Shown here piece after piece: positions 18,658-26,726 of a DNA stretch of 64,000 bases. How positions within the stretch are numbered: position 1 is the stretch's first letter; each line of letters opens with the position of its first letter. A program made the translations under genes and the position numbers. The DNA comes from Sphingobacterium paludis (lineage in GTDB: Bacteria; Bacteroidota; Bacteroidia; Sphingobacteriales; Sphingobacteriaceae), in assembly GCF_004364125.1 (NCBI RefSeq), contig NZ_SNZV01000011.1, positions 1 through 64,000 on the forward strand, in the 5' to 3' direction. The notes under the pieces are model-generated. The model did no database searches. It was not told the origin of the DNA and saw only the letters and a program-made list of their open reading frames with translations.

Positions 18658-19212
18658 GTCCAATGGTTTTCTTTTATCCTCTTTTATTTGCTTGAAATGG
18701 CTAGGTGTCAGTCCTGTTATTTTTTTGAACTGATTACTCAAATAGGCTACACTCGAATAGTTCAGGCGAAAAGCAATCTCACTTAATGAAAGTTCATCAT
18801 ATACCAATAGTTCTTTTACCTTTTCAATCTTTTGAGCGATGAAATATTTCTCGATGGTTGTTCCCTCTACTTCAGAAAACAGATTGGACAAATAATTATA
18901 ATCATGATGTAACTGCCTGCCTAATATATCAGAGAGATTGGTTTTGGTGTCAGTTTCCTGATAATGTACAAGGTCAATGATGATGTTCTTTATTTTTTCA
19001 ATAATGCGGCCTTTTTTGTCGTCTATAAGCTCAAAGCCCAAGGAAAGCAACACATCTTGCATTTGTTTCTTTTCTTGGTCTGTAAGCTCCTTGTCTACTA
19101 TGACTTCGCCGAGACGGATATTTTTAATATCTATACTTAGTTTGTCGAATTCATTTTGCACCACCATAATACAGCGGCCGCAAACCATGTTTTTGATGAA
19201 AAGTGTTATCAT
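18649..19212 (-). CDS. AraC-family regulator with N-terminal HMA-like metal-binding head
   Basis: 187 residues. Residues 1-70 resemble an HMA domain (MITLFIKNMVCGRC, with the CxxC pair at 11-14, and a second-half LLSLGFEL). Residues 90-185 are an AraC-type DNA-binding domain with two helix-turn-helices: LSDILGRQLHHDYNYLSNLF and LSEIAFRLNYSSVAYLSNQF, ending in GLTPSHFKQ. The arrangement implies a one-component metal sensor that directly controls the island; the four 32-bp elements are its likely targets. It is the first gene of the island. Confidence 0.85.
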   Translation of the reverse strand: MITLFIKNMVCGRCIMVVQNEFDKLSIDIKNIRLGEVIVDKELTDQEKKQMQDVLLSLGFELIDDKKGRIIEKIKNIIIDLVHYQETDTKTNLSDILGRQLHHDYNYLSNLFSEVEGTTIEKYFIAQKIEKVKELLVYDELSLSEIAFRLNYSSVAYLSNQFKKITGLTPSHFKQIKEDKRKPLDKL

Positions 19213-19314
19213 AGCTGTTGTATGCTCGCACCGTATATTGAAAGAATTTTAATATTCAAATTTACGATTTTCAAATTGCCAAAATAGCGACAAAAAGAAA
19301 ATTGGTATTGCAGT

Positions 19315-19346
19315 ATTTTGGAAATGATTTGTAAAATTTACGGCTT
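19315..19346 (-). promoter_or_regulatory. copper-island 32-bp element, copy 4
   Basis: On the plus strand ATTTTGGAAATGATTTGTAA then AATTTACGGCTT. It lies about 100 bases upstream of the AraC-type start and suggests autoregulation. Between it and the gene, TAAATTTG (minus strand, 19264-19257) fits the Bacteroidota -7 consensus TAnnTTTG. Confidence 0.58.
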
Positions 19347-19535
19347 GCCACTACTTTCTTTCTGTATTATAGCTATTTGGCCATCATTATAAGCCAATAC
19401 TGTAGATTCCCGATCAACTGACAATACGTTTCGGCCGATAATTCGGCCAGAAAAAAAAGGATCAAAGTTTCCGTTATGCGAGATTTCGTGTGTAGGTTTA
19501 ACTTCAGAAAACAATAAAAAAAGTGATACCAACAA
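19338..19535 (-). CDS. small unknown ORF, possible exported peptide
   Basis: About 65 residues from a TTG codon; no ATG or GTG start is available before an upstream stop. The N-terminus is hydrophobic (LVSLFLLFSEV). The frame overlaps the end of the gene at 19561-20031 upstream of its TTG. Its last bases overlap the fourth copper element. It could be a real leaderless or alternative-start gene or a relic; no family recognised. Confidence 0.3.
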   Translation of the reverse strand: MLVSLFLLFSEVKPTHEISHNGNFDPFFSGRIIGRNVLSVDRESTVLAYNDGQIAIIQKESSGKP

Positions 19536-19560
19536 GGTTAGGGATATCTGCTTTGAAAAA

Positions 19561-20031
19561 TTAAATTGTTTTGATATTATCTACATAATACTCTACCAGC
19601 AACATGTGTCCATTCAGGTCATAGATAATGAAGTTCCCATTTTTTTTTCCATTTCTGTAGGTCATTGTTACTCTGTGCACACCACCTATGAAAACTTTCG
19701 TAACACCGTCCAGCTTGCCGTTTTTTAAGTTATTTATCACACTGATGTTTCCTTCATCATCAAAAAGGCTGACGTTTTCGCTTCCATCGGATCTATAAAC
19801 GACGTCACTGACCAGACGATTTTCTTCGTAAATCTTTTGGTTTAAACGGATTCCATTTTCGTAAATAGACACGACGTCACAGTTACCTTCGGACCAGTTA
19901 AAAGTTCCGGAAAACGGCTCCTTCAAGTTATCTTTTCTGTAGCTTAAACCGTTCAGAACAATCAATTCGAGTGGAGCGTTCGTTAATCGATCGGACATAT
20001 GTGAATAAGATATTTTATAAAAGGGATTCAT
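19561..20031 (-). CDS. MORN-like repeat protein
   Basis: 156 residues, no signal peptide. It has several short beta-hairpin repeats of the MORN/YwqK type: EPFSGTFNWSEGN, VVSIYENG, VVYRSDGSENV, VINNLKNGKLDG, VTMTYRNGKKNGNFIIYDLNGHML. Such proteins are usually scaffolds or partners and sometimes lie next to toxin genes; none is visible here. Function unknown. Confidence 0.65.
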   Translation of the reverse strand: MNPFYKISYSHMSDRLTNAPLELIVLNGLSYRKDNLKEPFSGTFNWSEGNCDVVSIYENGIRLNQKIYEENRLVSDVVYRSDGSENVSLFDDEGNISVINNLKNGKLDGVTKVFIGGVHRVTMTYRNGKKNGNFIIYDLNGHMLLVEYYVDNIKTI

Positions 20032-20075
20032 AGTCGTTCATCTAATGACTGATGCAAGAGCCGTGTCCCTATAGA

Positions 20076-20115
20076 TTATATCCAACCAAGCGAAGTTATA
20101 TCCAACCAAGCGAAG
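20076..20115. repeat. perfect 20-bp tandem duplication
   Basis: TTATATCCAACCAAGCGAAG occurs twice head to tail (20076-20095 and 20096-20115), in the spacer upstream of the MORN-like gene. It may be a recent slippage event or a double binding site. Confidence 0.85.
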
Positions 20116-20275
20116 ACTTCTATAAAAAGAAATCAATTAGAACTCATATAAAGCTCTCAGAAGTTAGACAATTCTTTATCGCTTCATAAAAAAATTATCT
20201 CTAAATCTGTGCGAACGTGTAAGACAGTGGTTTTTTATATATTTCTTTGAGTAAAATGTCCAACCTTTCGTTATC

Positions 20276-21253
20276 TTATCGGTTCGCCGAAATAGCGTTT
20301 AACACCAGTTTGGCATCTTGAGGTTTAGAATTGTAAGTATAAACCATCATTCCACCTTTTTTTCCTTGTGTTGGCGTCCATTCGGCAATCTTTAAATCCT
20401 CTTTAAGGGACCTGCCCCCTTCGATATAGGAACCAAAAACTATTTTGGAAGCAGGTATTTTATTGACACTGGTCACATAGTTCATCATAAGTTGACATTG
20501 CTCTAAGGTGCGATCATACGATTGTATTTGAAAATAATTGAATGCATCTCCAAATTGTTCTGCAATCTTATTCCACGAATAGATATCCAGTCCGCTGGCC
20601 GTATGCAATTGCTTATTGCCAGGGGCTTTGAGCCCAAAATATTTGGTCAAAGCTGCTACACAGGACATAAATTCAGGATTGGCATCCATCGCACTACTAT
20701 ACCAACCACGATAACCAATTTCTTCATATTTTGGAAATGGCGGAACAGGGTTAGGTCTTCTTCCACTATGTTCGATATCAAGACTGATTCCATCCAATTT
20801 GTGTTTGTCCAGTAATAACGTCTTCAAGTTGTTTGCCCAAATCTCTGGTGTAGCATAACCATCGGGTTTTGCGTCTTGCCAACTAGCGTCATCGTCCACG
20901 TTCTGCAGTACTTTTATGCCTCTTTTTTGGAGTGTTTTGATATCGTCAAAATAAGCTCCATATGATTTATAGCTACTCATCATCCCCGTGCCGGCAGGAT
21001 ACTTTAAGGTATCTTGATATTGCCAATATTTAACACCAAAAAGGATAACCATGTCGACACCATCAGGTATATCCTTTAGTTTAAAATCTGGATTACGGCC
21101 ATCAGTTATATAGTAGGCAATAAACTTTTGCTCGTTGTTTATCACCGCGGTATTCGCTTCTTGAAGTTGAATAACTTCACTCTTGCAGCCATAAAATATG
21201 GAAAGAAACACGATAGCCGTAGCAATAATTTGACTTTTTTTTATATTTTTCAT
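20276..21253 (-). CDS. GH18 endo-beta-N-acetylglucosaminidase-like lipoprotein
   Basis: 325 residues with lipobox FYGC. After a 40-residue linker the GH18 barrel starts (FIAYYITDGRNPDF). The active-site strand is DGISLDIE at 154-161: it keeps the catalytic acid Glu161 and Asp159, while the first central Asp of DGxDxDxE is Ser. Later strands include FQIQSYDR and a C-terminal GGMMVYTYN. The compact form resembles EndoF/EndoS-type enzymes that cut the chitobiose core of N-glycans, but activity on chitin-type or other GlcNAc substrates is possible. It is a single gene with its own GGGACAA box 41 bases upstream. Confidence 0.82.
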   Translation of the reverse strand: MKNIKKSQIIATAIVFLSIFYGCKSEVIQLQEANTAVINNEQKFIAYYITDGRNPDFKLKDIPDGVDMVILFGVKYWQYQDTLKYPAGTGMMSSYKSYGAYFDDIKTLQKRGIKVLQNVDDDASWQDAKPDGYATPEIWANNLKTLLLDKHKLDGISLDIEHSGRRPNPVPPFPKYEEIGYRGWYSSAMDANPEFMSCVAALTKYFGLKAPGNKQLHTASGLDIYSWNKIAEQFGDAFNYFQIQSYDRTLEQCQLMMNYVTSVNKIPASKIVFGSYIEGGRSLKEDLKIAEWTPTQGKKGGMMVYTYNSKPQDAKLVLNAISANR

Positions 21254-21293
21254 ATCATTTTGTTGTTTGTGAAAAACCGAGTAGCTTGTATTA

Positions 21294-21320
21294 TAGACGG
21301 CCGAAATAACAAATTGTCCC
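21294..21320 (-). promoter_or_regulatory. GGGACAA-N14-CGTC box upstream of GH18
   Basis: Read leftward: GGGACAA 21320-21314, 14 bases, CGTCTA 21299-21294, followed by TAATAC. The start codon at 21253 is 41 bases further on, an ideal promoter distance. Confidence 0.68.
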
Positions 21321-21604
21321 GATATAATTTGAACCTCTCCGTATATTTTGCAATTTCGGCTTCCCTCCTAGATATGTAGGGCTAAATGCGTAGGTCTGTT
21401 GCAAATACCAAAGCCCGTTTTTCGGGATTACAAGTTTTAACTACCTACCCTTTTTTGGCGCATCTCCATAAGAAAGGGCAACGAGCGACTCCAAAACATG
21501 ATAATAAAATAATTTATAAAAAATTACAGTGGCGGATGTCGCTTACCAAACTAATCCCGTTGCGCACCAAAACAATACATCAAGAAGTTATAATAAAAAA
21601 TTTA

Positions 21605-21631
21605 AGGACAATTTCACCTTTCAACCGACCT
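21605..21631 (+). promoter_or_regulatory. relaxed GGGACA-type box upstream of the 21822 lipoprotein
   Basis: AGGACAA at 21605-21611, 14 bases, CGACCT at 21626-21631. The spacing is exact but each half has one mismatch. It points at the gene starting 191 bases on. Nothing else is supported in 21321-21821. Confidence 0.3.
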
Positions 21632-21821
21632 ATTTAAAGTAGGTAATCTAGGAACAGTTAATCTGGCGTCATACAACAGCTCCAAGTCATAAAGCTGCTC
21701 GGAGATTTTAGAAATGAAAACTTAATCGAAAAATCCATCTAAACGCGGAGTATCCTAATTTAGAAAACTTACCAATCAATTATACTTATATAAAAGTAAC
21801 AATCAAATTAAGCACAAACAA

Positions 21822-23600
21822 ATGGAGAGAAGTACCCCGATCATCTTATGCCTTCTGACAGGCTTGTTCGTATTAATATCATGCAGAAAAGAACATCTAC
21901 AAACGCTGAGTGAACGTCAGGAAAAGTCCATTCAGATATTAAGTTTTTCTAATGCAGAATTAAGGAACTATTTAGACCAGGCCGAATACCCAAAGCCGGC
22001 AAAAATAGAGTTGAAGTCCTCGACCGCAGATTCGGGCTTACCGAATGTTCCAGACGACTTTAATTCACTGAGTTCTGTAGCAAATGTTGACCCGTATGCC
22101 GAGTTGCTTACTTCTGTAATTGATAATAATTACGTAGAAGCGATATTAAATGCTAATGGTGAGATTATTGTAAGTGACGTATTGTATAAAGTTACGCCGT
22201 ATGGAACCTTCTTTGCTGGTAAAGATAATGCTGAAAATCTTACGAAACTTTACGAATCAATAAATAAATCCTATCCTATCAAAACAGATGAGGATTCTTA
22301 TAAACGAATAGATCTATCCGCATTTATAGATGTTAACGCAGACCTGGGACTTGGGGAAGATATGGTTTTTTTGAAAGATAATATTGGGTTCATACCGACC
22401 TTCGTGGATGACAAATCGCTCAATCTACCAACGAGACCATCAAGATTAGACGATTTTATGACGGAGGATGACCAACATACCGGACGCCCAAGTCGCGAAG
22501 GAAGAGAGCCCATAGATAGCACCAGTCGTGGCGATGATGGTTCGATAGTTACGAACGGACCCCGCCCCAGCCGTGGAGGTGATGGTTCCACAATTACGAA
22601 TGGACCTCGTCCCAGTCGTGGAGGTGATGGTACATCTCGACCTTCTCGTACCGGCGAAAACCTTATCACCTCAGGATCAGAGCTTGATCCGGCAATGTTT
22701 GAAAACCTCTTGGTACGACAGATGAACAATCCAGAAGGAAAACTACTAAAAACCATTTTTGAAAATAGTACCGAGTACAACTACTTTGATGACAGTGATT
22801 ATAGAACGAGTGTTTTACTGTATAATCGAAATTACGGCTTCGCAAGAAGTGTTGGAATTAAAGTGAAGCAACAAAAAGCCGGCGGCTTTTTTCAGCTAGG
22901 CATCTGGGGAAAGGTTAATGCCGAGGAAATCGTTGCTGGCTGGACTGCGGTAGAATTTGAGACATTAGATCTTATACCTCCAATGAGTTTAACGTCTGAT
23001 GCTTGGCGTAGCTTCACAGATCCGACATGGAATAAGCCTGATTATATTCCGGTATATAAAGCTGGTGATATCTTTCAAATTCTTGTCCCTTACGATATTC
23101 CAAATATCTTCCCAATCGGTCCAGATAATTTCTCGGGAGAGTTTAAGATCAATGAAAAGACTGTAAAGCCACTTTTAAAGCAAGGATGGGATGCGCTTAA
23201 GAAAAAATTAGAAACACCCATTGGAACGAAAGTAAAAACCATCAACGTTAAAGATGGGACTATTGAAGAAATTTCGTTGGCAGAACTGGATAAGGCTCAG
23301 TTAGGCTTAATATACAAAAAGGTAGAAACAGCGGGTTCGGACGGTAAAGTGAGATGTGTGTTGATGCCTTATGTGACAAGAGAGTTTAATCAAGATAAGA
23401 TCGAAAAAGAGTTTGCTTTCGCTATTCAGGATTTTGAAATTAAAGTCTCCACCGATTTTAAAAGTATAAATTTCGATCCAAAAACACTTGATAATCTTAA
23501 AAAATCAATCAAAAATGGGTTTCGGTTTACTCGAGCCGACGTTTTCGGTGCATCAAAGAGAAACGGCATCTGGCGAGGTGTTCGAGTCTATACAAAGTAA
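21822..23600 (+). CDS. large lipoprotein with Gly/Pro/Ser/Arg-rich tandem repeat
   Basis: 592 residues; the signal peptide ends LISC, so a lipoprotein. N-terminal domain (about 20-200, acidic, with helical and beta segments), then a low-complexity linker at roughly 205-285 containing repeats of GGDGSTITNGPRPSR, then a C-terminal domain of about 300 residues (AEEIVAGWTAVEFETLDLIPP, ending RNGIWRGVRVYTK). No family recognised. It is flanked by spacers on both sides and is probably monocistronic, with a strong inverted repeat 128 bases downstream. A surface location is inferred from lipidation and the flexible linker. Confidence 0.75.
   Translation: MERSTPIILCLLTGLFVLISCRKEHLQTLSERQEKSIQILSFSNAELRNYLDQAEYPKPAKIELKSSTADSGLPNVPDDFNSLSSVANVDPYAELLTSVIDNNYVEAILNANGEIIVSDVLYKVTPYGTFFAGKDNAENLTKLYESINKSYPIKTDEDSYKRIDLSAFIDVNADLGLGEDMVFLKDNIGFIPTFVDDKSLNLPTRPSRLDDFMTEDDQHTGRPSREGREPIDSTSRGDDGSIVTNGPRPSRGGDGSTITNGPRPSRGGDGTSRPSRTGENLITSGSELDPAMFENLLVRQMNNPEGKLLKTIFENSTEYNYFDDSDYRTSVLLYNRNYGFARSVGIKVKQQKAGGFFQLGIWGKVNAEEIVAGWTAVEFETLDLIPPMSLTSDAWRSFTDPTWNKPDYIPVYKAGDIFQILVPYDIPNIFPIGPDNFSGEFKINEKTVKPLLKQGWDALKKKLETPIGTKVKTINVKDGTIEEISLAELDKAQLGLIYKKVETAGSDGKVRCVLMPYVTREFNQDKIEKEFAFAIQDFEIKVSTDFKSINFDPKTLDNLKKSIKNGFRFTRADVFGASKRNGIWRGVRVYTK
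22524..22650 (+). repeat. 45-bp in-gene tandem repeat
   Basis: Two full 45-bp units (22524-22568, 22569-22613) and a partial third (22614 to about 22650), encoding (S)RGGDGS.xTNGPRP. Units differ at several third positions and a few codons, so they are not brand new but could still vary in number between strains. Confidence 0.8.
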
Positions 23601-23727
23601 TATACCTACATTTAGTCACTATCGATATATATGGTGAAAGACCCTGCTGGATATGACCGTTGGTTGTCTTTAAAAACGTCAATTCGCCTATTTCCGTATA
23701 ATAAGGTATCGGCAGAATCTATAGATG

Positions 23728-23770
23728 CAACTTGTTACTTATTCTCATATGTTGGATAAGTAACAAGTTG
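23728..23770. repeat. perfect 15-bp inverted repeat (hairpin)
   Basis: CAACTTGTTACTTAT (23728-23742) and its exact complement ATAAGTAACAAGTTG (23756-23770) around a 13-base loop. There is no T-run on either side, so a classical terminator is doubtful. It could stabilise the 3' end of the upstream message or bind a protein dimer. The rest of 23601-24030 shows nothing supportable. Confidence 0.8.
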
Positions 23771-24030
23771 ATCTTCATAATAAATCATCCGCTGATCTGT
23801 ATAAGTTGCAGCCCCTGAACTGTACGATATGCCTTCTTTCTGAAAGCACTGCACAAGACCCACCTTAAATAGTTCGATGAAAAAGTTCACAGATACCGTT
23901 TGCGTGAGCGCTTTTTAATTTATTTTAGGAGGTAAAGGCTGCCTTGGAATAAGTAGCTATGAGAGTCTGTTGGCTTCTAGATCCAAATCCCTCTGATAGT
24001 ATTCCATCAATCTGCTATTTTCTTGGTATA

Positions 24031-24433
24031 TCAACAGCTCATCTTATCAATACTCCAATCCCCTTCACCGTATTGGACGAAAGAAAAAAGTATTATAGTA
24101 TACGGAAACTTCGGAAGATAAAAAAAATAACTATACCATGATAGAAGAAAGTCAAGATTACTTGGCATAGTATGCATATCGACCGCTGCAAGTGCAGCAA
24201 AGAGCATACAAATTAACACCGAAGCACATATACGAGTAAGAAATCCCACACAGAATAACAAACCGAATATCAATTCATCTGTAGCCAAAAAACCTGAAAC
24301 AAAAATGGGATGAGGTACCCCTATTGCTTTCATAGCTGTATCCATTGATTCAATAAATACAGGATCAAAAAGCTTTTTGTAGCCACTTATTGCAAAAAAA
24401 TGCTGCGATGGCAATTCGCATAAAAGTTGGCAT
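24031..24433 (-). pseudogene. DoxX-family membrane protein, frameshifted at a homopolymer
   Basis: From ATG 24433 the frame reads MPTFMRIAIAAFF and then fails; one T fewer in the seven-base A/T tract at 24394-24400 would join it to AISGYKKLFDPVFIESM and the rest, giving about 134 residues. DoxX features follow: four hydrophobic segments, FLATDELIFGLLFCVGF, and the terminal YGEGDWSIDKM. The downstream ATG or other codons could still give a truncated protein. It has a GGGACAA box 78 bases upstream, so it was a member of that regulon. Slippage in the tract could restore the gene. Confidence 0.7.
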
Positions 24434-24510
24434 GATATTGAACTTGCATAACGAAAAACTTAAAAATGGATTATTTCTGTTTGATTTCATTGAATAATAT
24501 TCGTATAACA

Positions 24511-24537
24511 GTGGACGATTTCGGATGCTATTTGTCC
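24511..24537 (-). promoter_or_regulatory. GGGACAA-N14-CGTC box upstream of doxX-like gene
   Basis: Read leftward: GGGACAA 24537-24531, 14 bases, CGTCCA 24516-24511. It points at the DoxX-like start at 24433. Confidence 0.62.
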
Positions 24538-24610
24538 CATTGAAATAATAGGAAATAAGAATATGACCAATTCAGTTTGGTATTTGTGAAATTATTTATG
24601 TTTCAAACTA

Positions 24611-24768
24611 TCAAGCGTTCAAGATTTGCAGGTCCAAAAAGTTGACGGTATAATCAAATAATATGCGAGCTATAGAATCAATCCTTGACCATTCCTTTTG
24701 AGCTGCGAATGAAGCGGCCTGCGAAGCAGAATGAAAAAGAAAATTATGGATGTAATTAGTTTTTCCAG
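24611..24768 (-). pseudogene. 3' remnant of a paralogue of the 58239-58580 gene
   Basis: Read leftward the last 50 codons give YIHNFLFHSASQ..FAAQKEWSRIDSIA.ILFDYTVNFL, closely matching YPHNFVFHAALQ..FTAQKEWTRIDSID.LLFDHIINFL in the protein at 58239-58580. The upstream half is replaced by IS3-type sequence from about 24769, so the gene was cut by that insertion. Confidence 0.7.
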
Positions 24769-25567
24769 TTGCCGGGTTACCCGTTGTGCGTGAACGCTGG
24801 TATCCAATGTAATGGAAAGCGTCTCTCACTGAAATCGTCCATGACGTTCAATGTACATATCGTTTTTCCACTGGCCAGCGTGTCTTGCATGAAATCAAGA
24901 CTACGGGTGATGTTCGGTGCTTTAGGACAGCGTAATGGTGCTTCTAAGCGTGCCAAAAAACGTTTCTTGCGTTTGTTCCTCAGATTGGCCCCCATAGTTG
25001 TACAAATACGGTAGACACGCTTATGTTTCCAGACATGGTGCAACTTTTTGAGCCGGTGATGCATCATCCACAAACCCCACGCCCGGTGGAGTTCTGACAG
25101 TTTGGAAAGCCTAACGATGACTTCCGTGTCATTGTTAGGCTTTGCTCGGTAGTAAAAAACAGATGTAATTAGGCAGAATATTGCAAGGGTCTACCGTAGG
25201 CTCATCCCGAAATCTTCGCGCGGCAACCTACGAGCTCACGCTTTTGGTCAGACCCTAGAGCTTTTTATTCGTTTGTGTTTGTATTAGTGGCACGATGAAC
25301 TCACTCCGATCGGTCTTCGATAACGTCTTTTAAAACGGCGATCCGTAAAGTCTGCGCGGCAACAATCTTTTTGTACCGGGCCAACCACTTTTCCATTTCA
25401 TTGAGCTACTTGAGTTGTGAGACCTCCATGTCCGAACATTTGCTCTTTCAGGAATAGAACGTTCCTTGACTGATGCCGCGCTCACGGCAGATCTCCGAAA
25501 ACGAATGACCCGACTCCTGGCGTGATAAAATTTTGATGATCTGTGATTCGCTAAACGTGCTTTTTAC
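24769..25567 (-). mobile_element. decayed IS3-family element
   Basis: Read leftward. About 25567-25330 is orfA: STFSESQIIKILSRQESGHSF, EICRERGISQGTFY, then stops where Trp and Gln codons are expected. About 25290-24777 is orfB: LGMSLRR-type HTH, YRAKPNNDTEV, HKRVYRICTTMGANLRNKRKKRF, then NITRSLDFMQDTLASGK with the first catalytic Asp. The sequence is cut off before the second Asp at the junction with the 24611-24768 remnant. Several stops and the missing 3' half make it inactive. Its left border abuts the end of the LamG gene at 25578. Confidence 0.75.
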
Positions 25568-25577
25568 AAATTAATTC

Positions 25578-26702
25578 CTACTCGCAGCGTATGCTTGGTG
25601 TCCATTGTATATTGCTTGCCGCAACTGCATCTCTGTTATGTCCACTTATATCCTTTATTGAACGACCTTCTGCTGCATTAAACTTCCAGTAACCAACAAG
25701 TCCAGCACTTGAGGGATCGACACCACATATACCATTGGTTATCTCAGCCTGAGATAAAGCCCTTGACCAAATTCGAGCCTCGCTTATAGCGCCATTTAAA
25801 CCACGCCCTTGCGCTGATCGACCGAAATAAAAGCCGTCCTTGGTATTGGTCAAATCAAATACTCTATTAGCAGTAGTAGTTGCTAATAGCTGTCCATCGA
25901 CATAAACGCGAAGCTTGCCGGCATCATAAACTGCAGCGATATGATACCATGTTCCAGTGTTGAATGCGAAATTCACATTGGTAGCCGTTACCCCACCTGC
26001 AGCTTGAAGTTGATTAGGCTGTACCGTAACATCACCGAAACGCAATAAAAATGCTTCTTCAATCCCCATTATACTACTAATAAAAGGAGAGCTTGTCTGA
26101 AAGCTATTCGCCATCACGCGCGTCTCCATGGTAATATTTGACATAGCCCGAAGAGATTCGTTATTTTTTGAAAAATCGACTTTAAAGTAATTATTGGTCA
26201 GCACGGCAGCGTTAGTTATAATAACCTGCTTGATGATCAAATAGAAGGTTTTAGATGCCTCAATAAGTGGCAGACCAGATACCTCACGTATGGTGATCGG
26301 CATCATGTATGCTTTACCGACTTCAAATTTATCGGTGCCGGTGATTCGGAATGTTACTGAGTTAGACAATGTGGTTCCTGGCTGTATTGAAACCATGCCT
26401 GAGGAAAAAGTATATGCACCATCGGGAACCGCCTCATATGAGGTTCCAAAACGTTCATTATAGGATGCGATCAAAGAAGGGTCGGCAACAATCTCAGCGC
26501 TTACTGAACTTTCGGCAGGTTGCGTAGCTGTAATGTTAAATGCTTGTTCTCCGCCACTATTATCAACTGTCAGCTGGCCGGTATTACTAACCTCAGCTGA
26601 TGTTAAGTAAACACTGCTTGCATTGAGGCTTTCATTTTTGCAACTGCAAATAGAGCACACAATAAAAACAGCATACAACAAACTATATATTTTATTTTTC
26701 AT
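25578..26702 (-). CDS. DUF1735-LamG surface lipoprotein
   Basis: 374 residues with lipobox SICSC. Residues about 30-160 are a DUF1735-type (BT_3987 N-terminal) beta-domain: VYLTSAEVSNTG, SYNERFGTSYEAVPDGAYTFSSGMVSI in two parts, and GKAYMMPITI. Residues about 165-370 form a LamG/concanavalin-like domain (NNYFKVDFSKNNESL, TWYHIAAVYDAGKLRVYVDG, GLVGYWKFNAAEG). Both are carbohydrate-binding folds common beside GH18 endoglycosidases. It is the last gene of the glycan operon, 24 bases after the GH18 gene. Confidence 0.85.
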   Translation of the reverse strand: MKNKIYSLLYAVFIVCSICSCKNESLNASSVYLTSAEVSNTGQLTVDNSGGEQAFNITATQPAESSVSAEIVADPSLIASYNERFGTSYEAVPDGAYTFSSGMVSIQPGTTLSNSVTFRITGTDKFEVGKAYMMPITIREVSGLPLIEASKTFYLIIKQVIITNAAVLTNNYFKVDFSKNNESLRAMSNITMETRVMANSFQTSSPFISSIMGIEEAFLLRFGDVTVQPNQLQAAGGVTATNVNFAFNTGTWYHIAAVYDAGKLRVYVDGQLLATTTANRVFDLTNTKDGFYFGRSAQGRGLNGAISEARIWSRALSQAEITNGICGVDPSSAGLVGYWKFNAAEGRSIKDISGHNRDAVAASNIQWTPSIRCE

Positions 26703-26726
26703 ACTTCTAAAAGTTATAGAACAGTA

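Noticed and set aside
20041..20070. Box-like GGGACAC before the MORN-like gene
   Set aside because: At spacing 14 the second half reads TCATTA, with no CGTC.
21386..21637. 83-codon rightward ORF upstream of the large lipoprotein
   Set aside because: Unconvincing composition and it overlaps a promoter-like stretch.
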